From: Primulina eburnea
Lineage: Eukaryota > Streptophyta > Magnoliopsida > Lamiales > Gesneriaceae
DNA: 64,000 bases
Assembly: GCF_022965805.1 (NCBI RefSeq)
Contig: NC_133104.1
Span: 23,866,069 to 23,930,068 of the forward strand
Direction: 5' to 3'
The position numbers were made by a program, and so were the translations under genes. Below the pieces are notes generated by a model that was given only the letters and a program-made list of their open reading frames with translations, made no database searches and was not told the DNA's origin. Numbering within the stretch: position 1 is the stretch's first letter; each line of letters begins with the position of its first letter. Positions 1 to 11,889 of this stretch are shown here, one piece after another.

Positions 1-1048
1 GAGGAGTTCGGTCAAATTCTTAATCATTGTCATGGCTGTGAGGTAGGTGGTCATTTTGGACCAACAAAGAAGACATCTAAGGTAATTGAATGTGGCTTTT
101 ATTGGTCAACCATCTTTAAGGATGCCCGTTCTTATGTGCTTACCTGTGATAAATGCTAGCGGACAAGTAACATATCTAACCGTCATGAAATTCCATTAAA
201 TAATATTCTTGAGTGTGAGGGTTTTGATGTGTGGGAGATAGACTTTATGAGACCGTTTCCCAGTTCGTTCACAAAAAAGTATTTTTTGGTGGCGGTTGAC
301 TATGTGTCAAAGTGGGTAAAGGCAGAATCATATGCCACTAATGATGCTCAAGTGGTCTTGAAATTTTTGAAGAAAAATATTTTTAACAGATTTGGAACAC
401 TAAGAGCAATCATTAGTGATGGTGGCACCCATTTTTGCAACAAATTATTTGAAAAAATTTTGAACAAATACGGTGTCACACACAATATCTCTACCCAATA
501 TCAACCCCCAAAAGAGTGGTCAAGTGGAAGTGTCTAACCGAGAAATCAAGCGGATTTTAGAAAAAGTGGTAGGTGTCAGTCGAAAAGATTGTTCTGTAAG
601 GTTAGATGATGGTCTTTGGGCATATAGGACTGCGTTCAAAACACCTATAGGCACTACACCATATAGGTTATTGTTTGGTAAAGAATGTCCTCTACCTGTA
701 GAGTTAGAGCATCGGGCATATTGGGCAACAAAAGTACTAAACTTTAAATTTACTGAGGCAGGTGAAAGACGTCTGCTTCAATTGGACCAGTTGGAGGAAT
801 TTCGGAATCTGGCACATGATCTCGCACTATCATTCAAGGAAAAGACAAAGAGGGCTCATGAAAGGCGAATCATTGAAAGGGAATTCAAGTAAGGTGAAAA
901 TGTCCTGCTCTACAACTCCCGGTTGCGATTGTTTCTCGGAAAATTGAAGTCGCGATGGTCTGGTCCATTCGTGATTTCTAAATTTTACCCGTCGGGAGCT
1001 GTAGAATTGCAAGATGGAAAGGATGGGACATTTACGGTCAATTCCTAG
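1..1048 (+). pseudogene. Athila-lineage Ty3/gypsy pol, 3' part (integrase)
   Basis: Degenerate integrase of an LTR retrotransposon, which would join the cDNA to host DNA. The N-terminal zinc-binding region is visible at about 25-160 (histidines in a CH...GGHFG context, then CDKC), broken by a TAG directly after CDKC. The catalytic core follows from about 229, with [20 protein letters not shown] and ISDGGTHF. The frame shifts at about 510-540, resumes as a region with [19 protein letters not shown], meets a TAA at 890-892, and stays in frame to a TAG at 1046-1048 through a C-terminal domain with LLYNSRL and [10 protein letters not shown]. The wording is typical of the Athila lineage. At least two stops and one frameshift make it non-functional; the 5' half of the element lies outside the window. 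Confidence 0.9.
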
Positions 1049-1245
1049 TGAGTGAAGCTCTACATGGGTGGCGCAGTTGAGCCACAACTTGGAATCTCCT
1101 GATTCCAAGACAATCCGAACTGAAATTGGCTATGTGAAGCTCTCAACTATAAATTGAGAACTACCTCTTTCGCCTATTTAATTCGATTTTATTATTTTAG
1201 TTATGTGTTTATTTATTTATTTAAAAAAATGGAAAAATAAGATAG

Positions 1246-1433
1246 GGTAAAGCTGTGAAGCTTCCGCCCGGGCGCACATTTATGTCCGCCTTCAAAAAGT
1301 TTTTCAAAATGCCGTGAAGCTTCTGCCCGGGCGCACATTCATGTCCGCCCGGGCACGCCCTTTGATTGACAAATTTTAAAAAAAGCCGTGGAGTATCCGC
1401 TCGAGCGGAAACTTATATCTGCCTGGGCGGATC
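1246..1433 (+). repeat. GC-rich repeat cassette in the pol-env spacer
   Basis: Three diverged units spaced about 65-70 bp apart (near 1250, 1312 and 1385). Each starts with a GTGAAGCTTC-like or GTGGAGTATC segment and contains CCGCCCGGGCGCACAT or a variant, ending in a TATGTCCGCC-like stretch. The units are very GC-rich and partly palindromic (CCCGGG) inside A+T-rich DNA. The same motif recurs in this element's LTR at 4150-4345. A pyrimidine-rich stretch and a TTTCAG splice-acceptor-like site follow at about 1536, before the env-position ORF. Confidence 0.75.
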
Positions 1434-1727
1434 ACGAATTCTTTTAAAATCACAGATCTTCTTTTCTCTTCCCTTCGATTTTCCGCCCCTCCTCTCTCAA
1501 TCTCACTCCCATCACTTGTTTTTTGCAAATTTCAGGTACAATCTTGTGTCTTAACCTTCACCAAGCATCAAGAAGTGATTTCTCCGGCCACAAACACACA
1601 TTTCCGGCTACCACCACCATTTCTGGCCGCCACTAAAATTTTCCAGCCGCCACTGCATTTTGGCGAAGCATTCTTCCAACAAACCACTTTCCGCTCCGGG
1701 TTTCTTGTTCTTCACAAATAATCAACT

Positions 1728-3178
1728 ATGCCGCCTAAGAAAGCTCGGGTAAGTCACGATGCTTCTTCGTCTTCATAGCGTAATTCCCACTTATTTGTGA
1801 ATGATGCCACTAGAGAACGCTTTGAAAATGCGAAAATACATCGTGCTCCTCTTCGTGAGCGTGGTTTCCAATTGGTGGTCCAAATTGAATTATTAATCAT
1901 ATTTCTAGTCGAGGTTGGACAAAATTTTGTGCCGAACCGCAAGTCGCAGTGGCACCGGTAGTGAGGGAATTTTATGTCAATGAGGCTGAGCGGAGCGATA
2001 ATAAAGCATATGTGAGAGGAAAGCTGGTGGATTTTAGTTCTGTGTAGACTAATAGGGTGCTTGAGACACCAGGTGTGGATGATTCGGTATATATGGCATG
2101 GGCAGCGAACTCCGATTTAGCCTTGATGATGCGCAGAATCTGCTATCCAGGGTCTCCGTGGAAGACACCTGGATCTTCCAATTGTTTCGCCGAGAAATAT
2201 TTGTTAGTCTCGGCTGCGATGTGGTATGTTTTTTTGGCCACACGGTTGATGCCAGTCGAGCACACTAGAGAAGTACAGAGGGAAAGGGGAGTATTGCTCT
2301 ATGCATTGATGACCCATATTCCACTTAATGCGGGGGAAATTATTCATTCACAGATCCAGCTGAGTATCCACAATACGAATGTGGCATTATTCTTTCCCCA
2401 TATTATCACCGAGCTGTGTGAGGGAGCTGGGGTCATTTTTCAGGATGATGATGAATGGTTGCCCCCGACCAAGGCCCTTGATGACGCTAGCTGGCTACAG
2501 AAGACCGCAGTATGGCGGAAGGCTTTCTCGTAGTTTGGTCCTATATGGGACGGTTTGACTTTCGATCCCGTGCCACAGCAGCCACCACCACCGGCCCCCA
2601 GACCTCGACATCTCCTTCTTCAAGACCGGATGGACAAGTTTGCTGCATTTTCTGACCATCAGTTACAGTGGCAGGCTGTGAGTCAGACATATCACGCCGC
2701 CACCGATGCCATGCTGCGTCTGTCCCTGAGCCACAGTGGTATTGACCCGGCCCTTCTGCCACCACCCATGCCAGCTTTCCCGCCACCGTTTCAGTACCAC
2801 TATGTCAATGCACCAGAGCCGAAAGCTGGTGTCATTCCCCAGAGGCGCACAAGGATTATGATCTTTGAGAGGGGAGTCACTTATGTCCCTTCTTTTTATT
2901 TTCTGCATTTCCTTTCGATCATTTTGTTTATTTCGGTTTCTGTTGCATGTTTAGGTCATATTGCATCTATTTTTTTATACATTGTCTGTCTCTTTTTCTA
3001 TCGTCTGTTGCATTGCGGACACTGCTCGACTTTAGAATTAGGGGGTGGATGGGTGTTGTTATATATGTTAATTTTTTTGCTTTGTTGGTTTTATTTGTGG
3101 GCATTTAGTTTTAGTCGTTTTTGCATTGGTGTGTGTCAGCCGACAGTGTTAGAAGTAGCACTTGTTAGCCAAGGATGA
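1728..3178 (+). pseudogene. Athila env-position ORF (plant transposon protein domain)
   Basis: Degenerate ORF in the place where Athila elements carry an env-like frame, downstream of integrase and upstream of the 3' LTR. The likely start at 1728 begins MPPKKARVSHD. It is broken by a TAG at 1776-1778, a frameshift near 1930 and a TAG at 2045-2047, then runs open as YMAWAANSDLALMMRRICYP to a TAG at 2531-2533. After that stop the same frame stays open to 3178: a proline-rich stretch (PQQPPPPAPRPR), then two strongly hydrophobic blocks around 2895-3015 and 3045-3130 that could be membrane segments. The middle resembles the 'putative plant transposon protein' family found in Athila elements. The hydrophobic tail may only reflect T-rich DNA. 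No function is assigned. Confidence 0.65.
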
Positions 3179-3992
3179 TTAAGAGGTGATGAGACATGCC
3201 ATGTCTGTCGTATAATCACACTCCTTTAGCACATACTGTGGTAAAGACATGAAGTTTTATTTAAAATGTTGAATCCTCTTTGCACGAATGTTAGAACTAG
3301 AAGCATGCATGATAAGATGGTGAAAAATTAAAACTGAAGTGGGGAACAAAGACGTTTGAAGGTGTAAATTGAATTTGACGATATTCTCTTAAATCGAGGT
3401 ATCAGCAGCGTAAAAAAGAGAACGATGGAGATGTAAGGCGTGGGGGAGCCGAATAAAGGAATGAAATCCTATTCCTGGATAAAGTTGGAGATGTAAGGTG
3501 TTGAAGAGCCGAATAAAGGAATGAAATCCTATTCCTGGCTAAAAAAATGTAAAACACATAGATTTGAATCTGATATGAAAGGTTCTAATATAGTCATTTT
3601 ATTACTGTATTCCAATTCAGTAAAAAAAAAAAGATAATAGATAAAGGGGCGCTGCTGGTGGTTACTGAGTGCAGAGGAATAAAGGAGAGTGAGATTTACA
3701 CTAACAGGCTGATTTAAATAACTGACAATGGTTGAGAATGGATCCCTCTGTCATTTATGATGCTAGGACTAACGACAGGCACATACACGTTCAGGTTTTA
3801 TTTGAAACGATGTCTAGACAAAGGAAAGTGCGAAGAGTTGTGTTTGTACATTGATCGACAAGGGAATATGTTCAGTTTCACTGAGGCGAGGTGATGACTA
3901 TGAATTCACTTTCAAGCTACTTTGTGTCATGTTCCATTTTGTCTTGTCACCTGTTTTGCTCGAGGGCGAGCAAAAGGTTAGTATTGAGGGGT
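3179..3992 (+). other. Athila 3' noncoding region and polypurine tract
   Basis: No ORF is supported here. It is the untranslated stretch between the env-position ORF and the 3' LTR. It ends in a purine-rich region (GCGAGCAAAAGG, then GTATTGAGGGGT at about 3980-3992) directly before the LTR, in the position of a plus-strand priming site. It also holds the 60-bp duplication at 3427-3546. Confidence 0.6.
3427..3546 (+). repeat. 60-bp tandem duplication
   Basis: Two head-to-tail copies of exactly 60 bp (3427-3486 and 3487-3546). Both contain GGAGATGTAAGG and the block GAATAAAGGAATGAAATCCT, with only a few differences. Confidence 0.85.
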
Positions 3993-5326
3993 TGATATAG
4001 GGGGATTTTGCTTGTTTTTCATATCATGTTGTGTTGCATTTATCATTTAGATTGCATGCATTTTGTATTTTTTAGCATAATTTATGTTTTCTTGTTGCTC
4101 ATGTGTTTAGTTGGTGAAAATGCAGGAAATTCGTGCATAAACTGAAGAACTGCGAAAGTCATCCACCTGGGCGCACATTCACATCCACCCGAGAGCTCCA
4201 AGGTATGAGAAGGAGATGTTTTTGCGAGAGTCATTCTCCCGAGCGGAAACTTATGTCCGCCCGGGCGCGTCAAAGAAAAACAAAAATGCAGGATTTGCGC
4301 AAGCCATCCACCCGAACGGAAACTTATGTCCGCCCGGGCGCGTTTGAAATTTAGGAAAGATTTTTTGGGCGATTTTTTCCCTTAATTCTGAAGGTGGAGG
4401 ATATGGTAGGGGGTTGAGGCACGAAATCAGGAATTATTGATCATTATTCAGCCGCCACCATAAGCCTTGGAAAGGACTTCGCGCTTGGATTGAAGATTCG
4501 ATGATTTCCGGGCATTGTCTTTGCGTTTTTCGTCAAATCTAGTATTTCTGATTTAGTTTTTATCCTTTAAACATTGTGTTATTTATTTTTGCTTTGAATT
4601 CGAGTAGCTAAAAAAAATATTTGTTGGGATTTAAGGGGATCGTACCCCAAACTTTGAATTAATTAATTTATATTTCGATTGTTGCGTTATTCTTAAATGT
4701 GCTACTGTTTTTCATTGTGTTGTTAGAGCGTAGCTATCTTTAACAACATTTTTATATTGCGAGTGAGTTCGAGAGAATATCTTGTGATAAGAACGAGTAG
4801 CATAGTCCGTGGATCTAGAATTTACATAGATATATGAAATTGGATATGCGCCGATAGTCAGAGTCCGGTAGGGCGAAAACTAGGGGATTTATAGACCGAT
4901 ATGTGATTCACTCTGATAAATGATTAAAGACATTTAATTACTTCACTGAGTAGAATTAATTTGGCATAGCTCGAGAGAGTGTGTTCAATTGAATAGGAAA
5001 TCCTATCGGAAGCATACAATAAATATCGAACGAATTAATTAATTAACGAGGGGTAGGTGAACTAAAATTCCCAACAAATTCATTTCTCATTGAATTTTAA
5101 TCAACCATTTTAGATATTATATTTCATTATTCAATTCTTGATTCTTTTTATTTGCATGTTTATTTGAGCATAGTAATAATAAACAACCATCCATATTTTG
5201 TTAATAAAGATTTAATAACTGAAAATAATAATTGTAAAATACAGTCTTTAGTGGAACGATACTCGTACCCAATTACATTATATTATTACTTCTCATCGTG
5301 CACTTGCGATTAATTTTTGAGCATAC
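3993..5326 (+). mobile_element. 3' LTR of the Athila element
   Basis: Starts TGATATAGGGGGATTTTGC directly after the purine tract. The right end is estimated near GAGCATACA and is uncertain, because unrelated minus-strand pol begins by 5351. Three GC-rich units (CCACCTGGGCGCACATTCAC, then two with AACTTATGTCCGCCCGGGCG) lie at 4150-4345, about 160-350 bp into U3. The partner LTR is outside the window, so no target duplication can be checked. Confidence 0.6.
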
Positions 5327-5350
5327 AAAACCATATTTTTATTAAGGATT

Positions 5351-7130
5351 TCACAGTGCAAGTTTTGCTCGATCATTGAGCTTGTCTTTCTTGACAAATC
5401 TCATAACACCCTTCATAAGTGTTATTTTTACAAATATGTGGTCGTCTACACTAAAATCTAGCTCTCTTCGTCGCTTGTCAGCATAGCACTCTTGTCGGCT
5501 TTGTGCAATTTTCATCCTATCTCGGATTTTAACTACTGGCTCCAGTGTTTGCTTGATCATGTCCAACCAAATTTCCCTCTTTGATCAACCTCGCCCCAAT
5601 GTATGGGTGATATACACTTCCTTCCATATAGTGCCTTGTAAGAAGCCATTCCCTTAGATGATTGATAGCTATTGTTATAGGTGAACTCCACTAGAAGTAA
5701 CTTCGGTTCTCAACTTCCTTGAAAATCGATGACACAAGCTCGGAATAGATCCTCCAAGATTTGAATCACCCTTTCAAACTGACCATCTGTTTGAGGATGG
5801 AATGTTGTACTGAATAACAACTTCGTCCCCATCGTTGCGTGTAGAATTTTCCAGAAAGACGATGTGAACCTCGGATCTCGGCCAGAAATGATAGACATTG
5901 GAATCACACGCAGTCGGACTATCTGTCGAATATACAGCTCGGCATACTGTGTCCTTGTGAATGTCGTCTTGATAGGTAGAAAGTGCCATATTTTCGTAAG
6001 ACGATCAACTATCACCCAAATGACATTGTATCCCTTGATAGTCCTTGGCAGTCCCACAAAAAAATCCATAGCAATATTTTCCCATTTCCACTCGGGAATA
6101 GGAAGTGGTTTAAGCTTTTGGGCTGGTCTTTGTTGCTCAGCCTTAACTTGCTTGCATGTCAAACACTCGGACACATGTTAGATGACTTGTTTCATTCCCG
6201 GCCACCAATACAACAATTGTAGATATTTGTACATCTTCATACTTCCAGGATGGATGGAGTACATGTTATTGTGAGCTTTCCTCAAAATAACCTATCGTAG
6301 TGAATCACCACTAGGAACCCATAGTCGATCACGATATCAAACTATGCCATCTTTCTCATAATACAGTTTCCGACCCTTAGCTTCATCTCTCAGTCTCCAT
6401 TTTTGTAATTGCTCATCAGAAGACTGACCTTCTCGAATTCTATCCCACAGAGACGACTGAAACGTCATAATAGAATGATTGGGGGCCTCACCCCTAGCAT
6501 AAATTGTGAGCTCGAACCGCTGAATCTCGGACTGCAGTGGTCTCTGAAGTGATAATTGAGTAATAACTGTTGTCTGTCTGCTCAATGCATCTGCCACTAC
6601 ATTAGGTTTTCCCAGATGATAGCTAATATCACAGTCGTACTCCTTTACCAACTTTAACCATTTTGATGCCTCATATTCAACTTTTTTTGGGTGAAGAAGT
6701 ACTTCAAGATTTTATGGTCGCTGAAAATCTTTCACTTCTCCCCATATAATAATGTCTCCAAATCTTCAATGCAAACAAACACTACTGTTGCAAGCTCTAG
6801 GTCGTTTGTCGGGTAATTCTTCTCATGAACTTTCAACTGTCTAGACGCATAAGCTATAACTCAGTCATTTTGCATTAGGACTGCGGCCAAACCAAGTTTC
6901 GAAGCGTCCGTATGAAAAACATACTCTCCTTGCCTCGATGGCATTGATAATATTGGCGCTGAAATCAAAGCATGCTTGAACTTTTCAAAACTTTCTTGGC
7001 ATTCGGAACCACATATAAACTTTGCATTCTTTCTTGTCAAAGCGGTCAGGGGTACTGCAATAGATGAGAATCCTTGAATGAACTTTCGGTAGTAGCCAGC
7101 TAGACCCAAGAAACTACGGATCTCGGTTAC
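5351..7130 (-). pseudogene. Chromovirus (Tekay/Del-like) pol fragment
   Basis: Broken minus-strand pol of a Ty3/gypsy chromovirus, from the RT/RNase H junction to the integrase C-terminus. From right to left: GLAGYYRKFIQGFSSIAVPL at 7109-6861, the end of RNase H ([20 protein letters not shown]) at 6651-6337, integrase with [32 protein letters not shown] and HPQTDGQ at 6174-5710, then the region before the GPF module at 5566-5351. Fragments lie in different frames with stops between them. It is clearly more diverged from the pol at 12-15 kb than that element's two LTRs are from each other, so it is an older separate insertion. Confidence 0.9.
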
Positions 7131-8220
7131 GCTTTTTAGTAGGTGCCCATCGAGCCAAGTGTTGGCCGAGAGTTCATGTTGAAACTCTATGTATAAACAA
7201 TCTTTATTTTAATTATAATTGAAATTATTGTTTTGGCACATCTTTATCTGTATATTCATGGTAGTTGCATAGATAAAGTCCTTGAATATACAAATAATAG
7301 AAAGAATATGAGATGCTCATATGATGAGTATCATGAAAATCATATTTGTGACACTGTATATTCTAAACAGTTCCTAGTCGATTCAGCTGCCGCTAAGAAG
7401 GATAAAGGTCGCTCGAGTTTGAGACTAGTATCTGCGATGTGAGTATCATATTTCATTGGTAGGGGACATTGTGATGTCCGAACATGCATATATGTGCTCC
7501 TTGTAAAGTGCACTGAACCACTCTCTATAAAAGACTTTCCAAGTAGTTCTCACTTATCGAGTGGAAACGTCCTAGTTTATGGTTGTACACAATTATTCTT
7601 TATGACTCGGGACAACATTGAGACTCTATATGCTAGCATTGCAGTTTGACTTGTTTACCGACTCTCATGGGATCATCAGGTGGCAAGGTTGGTTGTTCTC
7701 TCGAAATATATAGGAGTCGATGCAAAGATTGAAATACTTTTATTTTATAATGATGTATTTTAAAAAATATAATTATAATTTTTATTTTGTTATGAGTTAA
7801 ATATAAATTAATTAGATTTTTTTACATATTTTGTTGCTATATATAATTATACAAAGCTGAAAATAATTTTAAACGTTTTTCTGGCACAATGAATAAAATT
7901 TAAAATTTATTTAATTTTAAACTTGCAGGTCGAACTTGATTGGACTCCTCAGATTTCAGGTATGAGGTGAGAAAAGATGGGTTTTGGGTCTGGTCAGACC
8001 AGTCTCATCATCTTTAGAATCAACCGAAACGGGCTTCATATTTAAGTTGTTATCTATCCGAAATAACACTAGTGTCATAATTTTTTAAAAAAATTAATAG
8101 ATGGAGGGAGAGGGAAACTATAATTTATTTTATATGACTCTGTATGAAAATTTGACACAATATAAAATGGAAAAAAATTTCAAGTTCTACACATGACAAT
8201 ATTTCAGCGATCCATTATGC
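7131..8220. other. Noncoding, A+T-rich, probably transposon-derived
   Basis: No credible coding region on either strand. It separates the pol fragment on the left from the partial gag leader on the right. A TATA-like CTCTATAAAAG occurs at about 7522. I could not identify the element. Confidence 0.4.
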
Positions 8221-8372
8221 AATTATGTTGACTCAAGAATTGTAGAGCCCAATTGAAAATAATTATTCAACTAGTAGCATATTTATGTTGACTCAAGAAT
8301 TGTAGCATAATGATGACTCAAGAATTGTAGCATAATTATGTTGACTCAAGAATTGTAGCATAATTACTCAAG
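8221..8372 (+). repeat. Minisatellite, ATGTTGACTCAAGAATTGTAG units
   Basis: The core TTGACTCAAGAATTGTAG (or TGACTCAAGAATTGTAG) occurs four times, near 8227, 8287, 8314 and 8340. The last three are close head-to-tail units of about 26-28 bp joined by CATAAT. The array ends at the junction with the gag-leader fragment. Confidence 0.85.
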
Positions 8373-8375
8373 AGG

Positions 8376-8717
8376 GGTGGTGGTACATCTCTCTCCTTCC
8401 TACGATCCTCACCGTCCTCATGACAATGCTCATCATCCCTCATGCGCTCAGGAATGCGTCTAGGAGGCATACTGTTCCATACATAACCCCATACGTAACT
8501 AACATGCATAATTTCTATTATTTCTTTAAATTTAAAAAAATACTGCATAATCATAATCTTGACATAAATCATTTCATGAAAACATGTTGTTAAAATATTT
8601 CATGCTTTAAACGAAATGCGTAAACGTAAAACTTACAGACCGAAGACGTGACTTCGTGAGCTTATCGAGATCAATAGTAGTACAACTCTTTACAAAAACA
8701 TAGGCTCTGATACCAAC
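8376..8717 (-). pseudogene. Truncated second internal region: primer-binding site, leader and gag start
   Basis: On the minus strand, directly outside the left LTR, lie a primer-binding site (8703-8715, complement TGGTATCAGAGCC, matching initiator tRNA-Met), a leader, and the start of gag at about 8479 (MPPRRIPERMRDDEHCHEDG). It matches 16438-16780 closely along its whole length, with roughly one difference in twenty by eye. It breaks off at the minisatellite. The left LTR is therefore followed by internal sequence on both sides, as in a tandem LTR-internal-LTR-internal array. Confidence 0.85.
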
Positions 8718-11700
8718 TGTAGAGGCTCGTAATTCATATTTGTAAATTTGCGGAATTATTTAAAATTTTTCTTTTTAAAATAAACAACATACCTCATTCA
8801 TAAAATAAACTAATTAAAAGGTCTAATGTTAAAGTAACAGCGGAAGAAATTATTATTTTCAAAACAATAACTTAAAATAATTCAACATGATGAAATGAGT
8901 TTTGAGCATAAAAGATAAATCAACTAAAGCATGAGGTCCTCGGGTTCCTACTACTGCTGACCCAAGCTAGCTCACTGCTCCCCACCCTCAGTCTCGATCT
9001 CATCAGTATCTACAACAATCAAATCTAGTGATTCTAAAGATTCAGCATGCATACATTGTGAATAACAAGTAAATATATCATAAAATTTCGCGTGACATAA
9101 AAATATCGTATAGTAAAGCGTAAGGTGAAAACCGTTTCATGGATAATTATAAATACGTTCATATCTGAAAATCATATGTAAAAGATTTGCTCGATAGAGC
9201 TCTGTCATAACATATCATATCGTAATTTTCTGTAGAGGTAATGTTTCTACGCAAGTGGCCCATAACATAACATGCACGTCTGATCAAACTAAACCACAGT
9301 ATACTGAGCGGTAGAGATCATCACAGCCCTTGGACTGGATATCCGTACCCATACATAATCGTAAACCAGTCGTAAGTCATCGGGTGAAGCAATCCCATAA
9401 GCGTAAGGTGGCCACAAGACATATCACATATATCTCAAAAATAAACATTTTTATATTATGCACGTAATATAATTATAACCATGTTTTTACCGAATGAGTT
9501 GGATCGTTCCCAGGCTCGCTGCGACCTAATTCTAACATGAGAAACATGCAAATATTTTTCTTGAGGATGACTTCGTAATTGATCCCAAAAACGGGGCCAA
9601 CTAGACCAACAATCTTAATTTCTAACCATGACTCTGTACCAACCCGAACCAAAATCGAACCATCGTTTAGTCATGGTCAAAATACGCCTAACATGATGAA
9701 ATAATGCTCCTAATAATTGTAATTCACGAAATTTGGTGAATGGACGCCAAAATCTTGAAACACTATTTCAAGAGTCACTTTGGCACATTGCGCTGTAAAT
9801 TCTGGTACGACTTCTAAACTTAACCAAATCACAAACAGCCAAAACCTTAACTTTTTAACTCATTGAGGTACTGTCTAGTCCAAGGCCATAGGCTAAAAGC
9901 CAATCTAGAACTCGCACCAGTCTCCTGAACCGAACCCAAGCTGCTGTCCAATTACAGTAGCAGCACTTGTGCTTGCATCGCTTCGTTTACGAGGCTATTG
10001 GCCATGGGGCTTGAACCACCAACCAAATCCTCTTCCCAACATCCTAAGGTGTGGCTTGAACCATGGCTAAGGGCCCTAGGCCAACCACAATCCAATCAAA
10101 CACCTAAGACAACGCGACACTCCCACCCGAGAACCTTGCTGCACGCGTCGGTTGTAAAGCTTTACTTGCTTTCATTTTCATTCCAGTGGTCATATGATCG
10201 ACCATGGCTTGATCTAGTCATTGTGAGGTATTGTGTGAACCATGGCTAAGGGCCAAAAGCTAAACAAGATCCACACAACACCCTAAAAATCGAAACTCAC
10301 TCACCCAAAACAGAAAAAAAAAATGAAACCGAGGGACATGTGTTGTGTTGTTGAAAAATATCGATGGAATCGTGAGCTAAGCCATTGAAAGGTCACTTGG
10401 TCACATCCTAAACATGCTAAGGGAGGGTTCTAACCATGGCTACAGCCCATAGAACAGCCATAGTTTGAAAACACACCTTAGACAACAACCATGAAAATCG
10501 AGACTCAAAAATCTGCAACTATGGAGAGTTGATGTCCATTTTGTTTTACTGAAGCGAATGGACTTAAACCGATTGACCAACATCTTCCTAACACACTATA
10601 TAATGTGTCTAGATTCAGCCTTGAGTTCCTGGAACCGAGCCAAATCCTGAAACCACAAACACAACCCGTGAAGCATGAAGTGAAAGCCGAAAATACTGAA
10701 ATTCTGTGCAGGTTTTTTCGAAACAATTGTGCTGTCAAATTGGATGATTTCGTGCTTCATGAGCATAATATGGTTTAAACGTGTACATATGACTTGATTG
10801 AGGAGAAAAGAAACGTATAAACATGCCTGGAAATTTGTTTGAAAAGAAGACAAATTATACGACGACATGGCGCGGCGTAGACGGAGTTTCTTTATTTCTT
10901 GTTTTCTCTCTTATGTCTCTCGATGAAACTCACGATTTTTGTTGCTGTAATTCCCAGAATTTTCGAAGGAATTAGGTGAGGAATGGGAGGGAGACAAGGA
11001 AAAATGAGGGAAAGGATACCAATTAAATGGGGATTGAATGGCAACATAAAAATCTTTCTATCCTTGATTCTTTGTGAGATAAGGAAATGATATGATATAT
11101 TGGTGGATTGAGGGAGATTTGATGGGATATGATGGCCGATTTTTGGTGATCAAAAGCAAGGGAGAATATTGCTTAAATCATTAATTATTGGTGATTAAAA
11201 TGAAGGAATTATCATACCAAGAAAAGATAAGGAAAGGGATCAAAAATGGAGAGTTGCCAAACATGGTTAAATCTTTTAAGGGGTGGCCGAAATCTTGCTT
11301 GATAATGGAGGAAAAATATTGCTTAATTATTGAATTTTATCTCCTTAAAGTTTTAAACACTAATTATGTATTTTATTGAAATAATTAAATTAATTTTTGG
11401 ATAGTAATTTCCTTGCATGCATGACAAATTCTTAGAATAAATTACTAACATGTTAAGTTACAATTTCTTAGATAGAATAGTCCTAGATTAATTTGTTCCA
11501 ATTTGTTACACATTTTAATTTAGGCTTTTAATCAATTATTGGACATAAAAGAACTTATTTACTACTTAACTCCAAGTAATTAATTAAATTCTTAAACTTA
11601 TTTTTCATTAAAATAAATCATTCTTTATCTTAAATTAAGTCTAGGAATATTTTCATATTATTAAAATTTATCTCAATACTCCAACTCCAGTCTTGCCTCG

Positions 11701-11870
11701 CGTATTTAACTGAAAAGGTAAAACTAAACCTCTGCTATTTAAAATAAATTATCATGACTTAACAAGTTTTAAAATGAATTAAACACTCCATATATATATA
11801 AAATTATTTTTAATTTAAATAATAGCAATTATGCGTGGCTTATACATAGTCTGATTTATCGGGTTCTACA
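8718..11870 (-). repeat. LTR of chromovirus 1 (3' copy)
   Basis: Reads TGTAGAGGCTCG...GGGTTCTACA on the plus strand, so it has TG/CA ends. It is about 3.15 kb and matches 16781-19934 throughout. The purine tract adjoins its right end and a second primer-binding site its left end. Open frames inside, such as 9998-10249 and 10596-10868, are not conserved as frames between the two copies and look incidental. Confidence 0.93.
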
Positions 11871-11884
11871 ACTCTCCCCCCTTA
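11871..11884 (-). promoter_or_regulatory. Polypurine tract of chromovirus 1
   Basis: On the minus strand the bases directly before the 3' LTR are AAGGGGGGAGAGT, the usual form of a plus-strand priming tract. Confidence 0.85.
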
Positions 11885-11889
11885 AAAGA

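Noticed and set aside
9998..10868. Small genes inside the 3.15-kb LTRs (also 18033-18843)
   Set aside because: Frames differ between the two LTR copies, have no recognisable domain and lie in noncoding LTR sequence.
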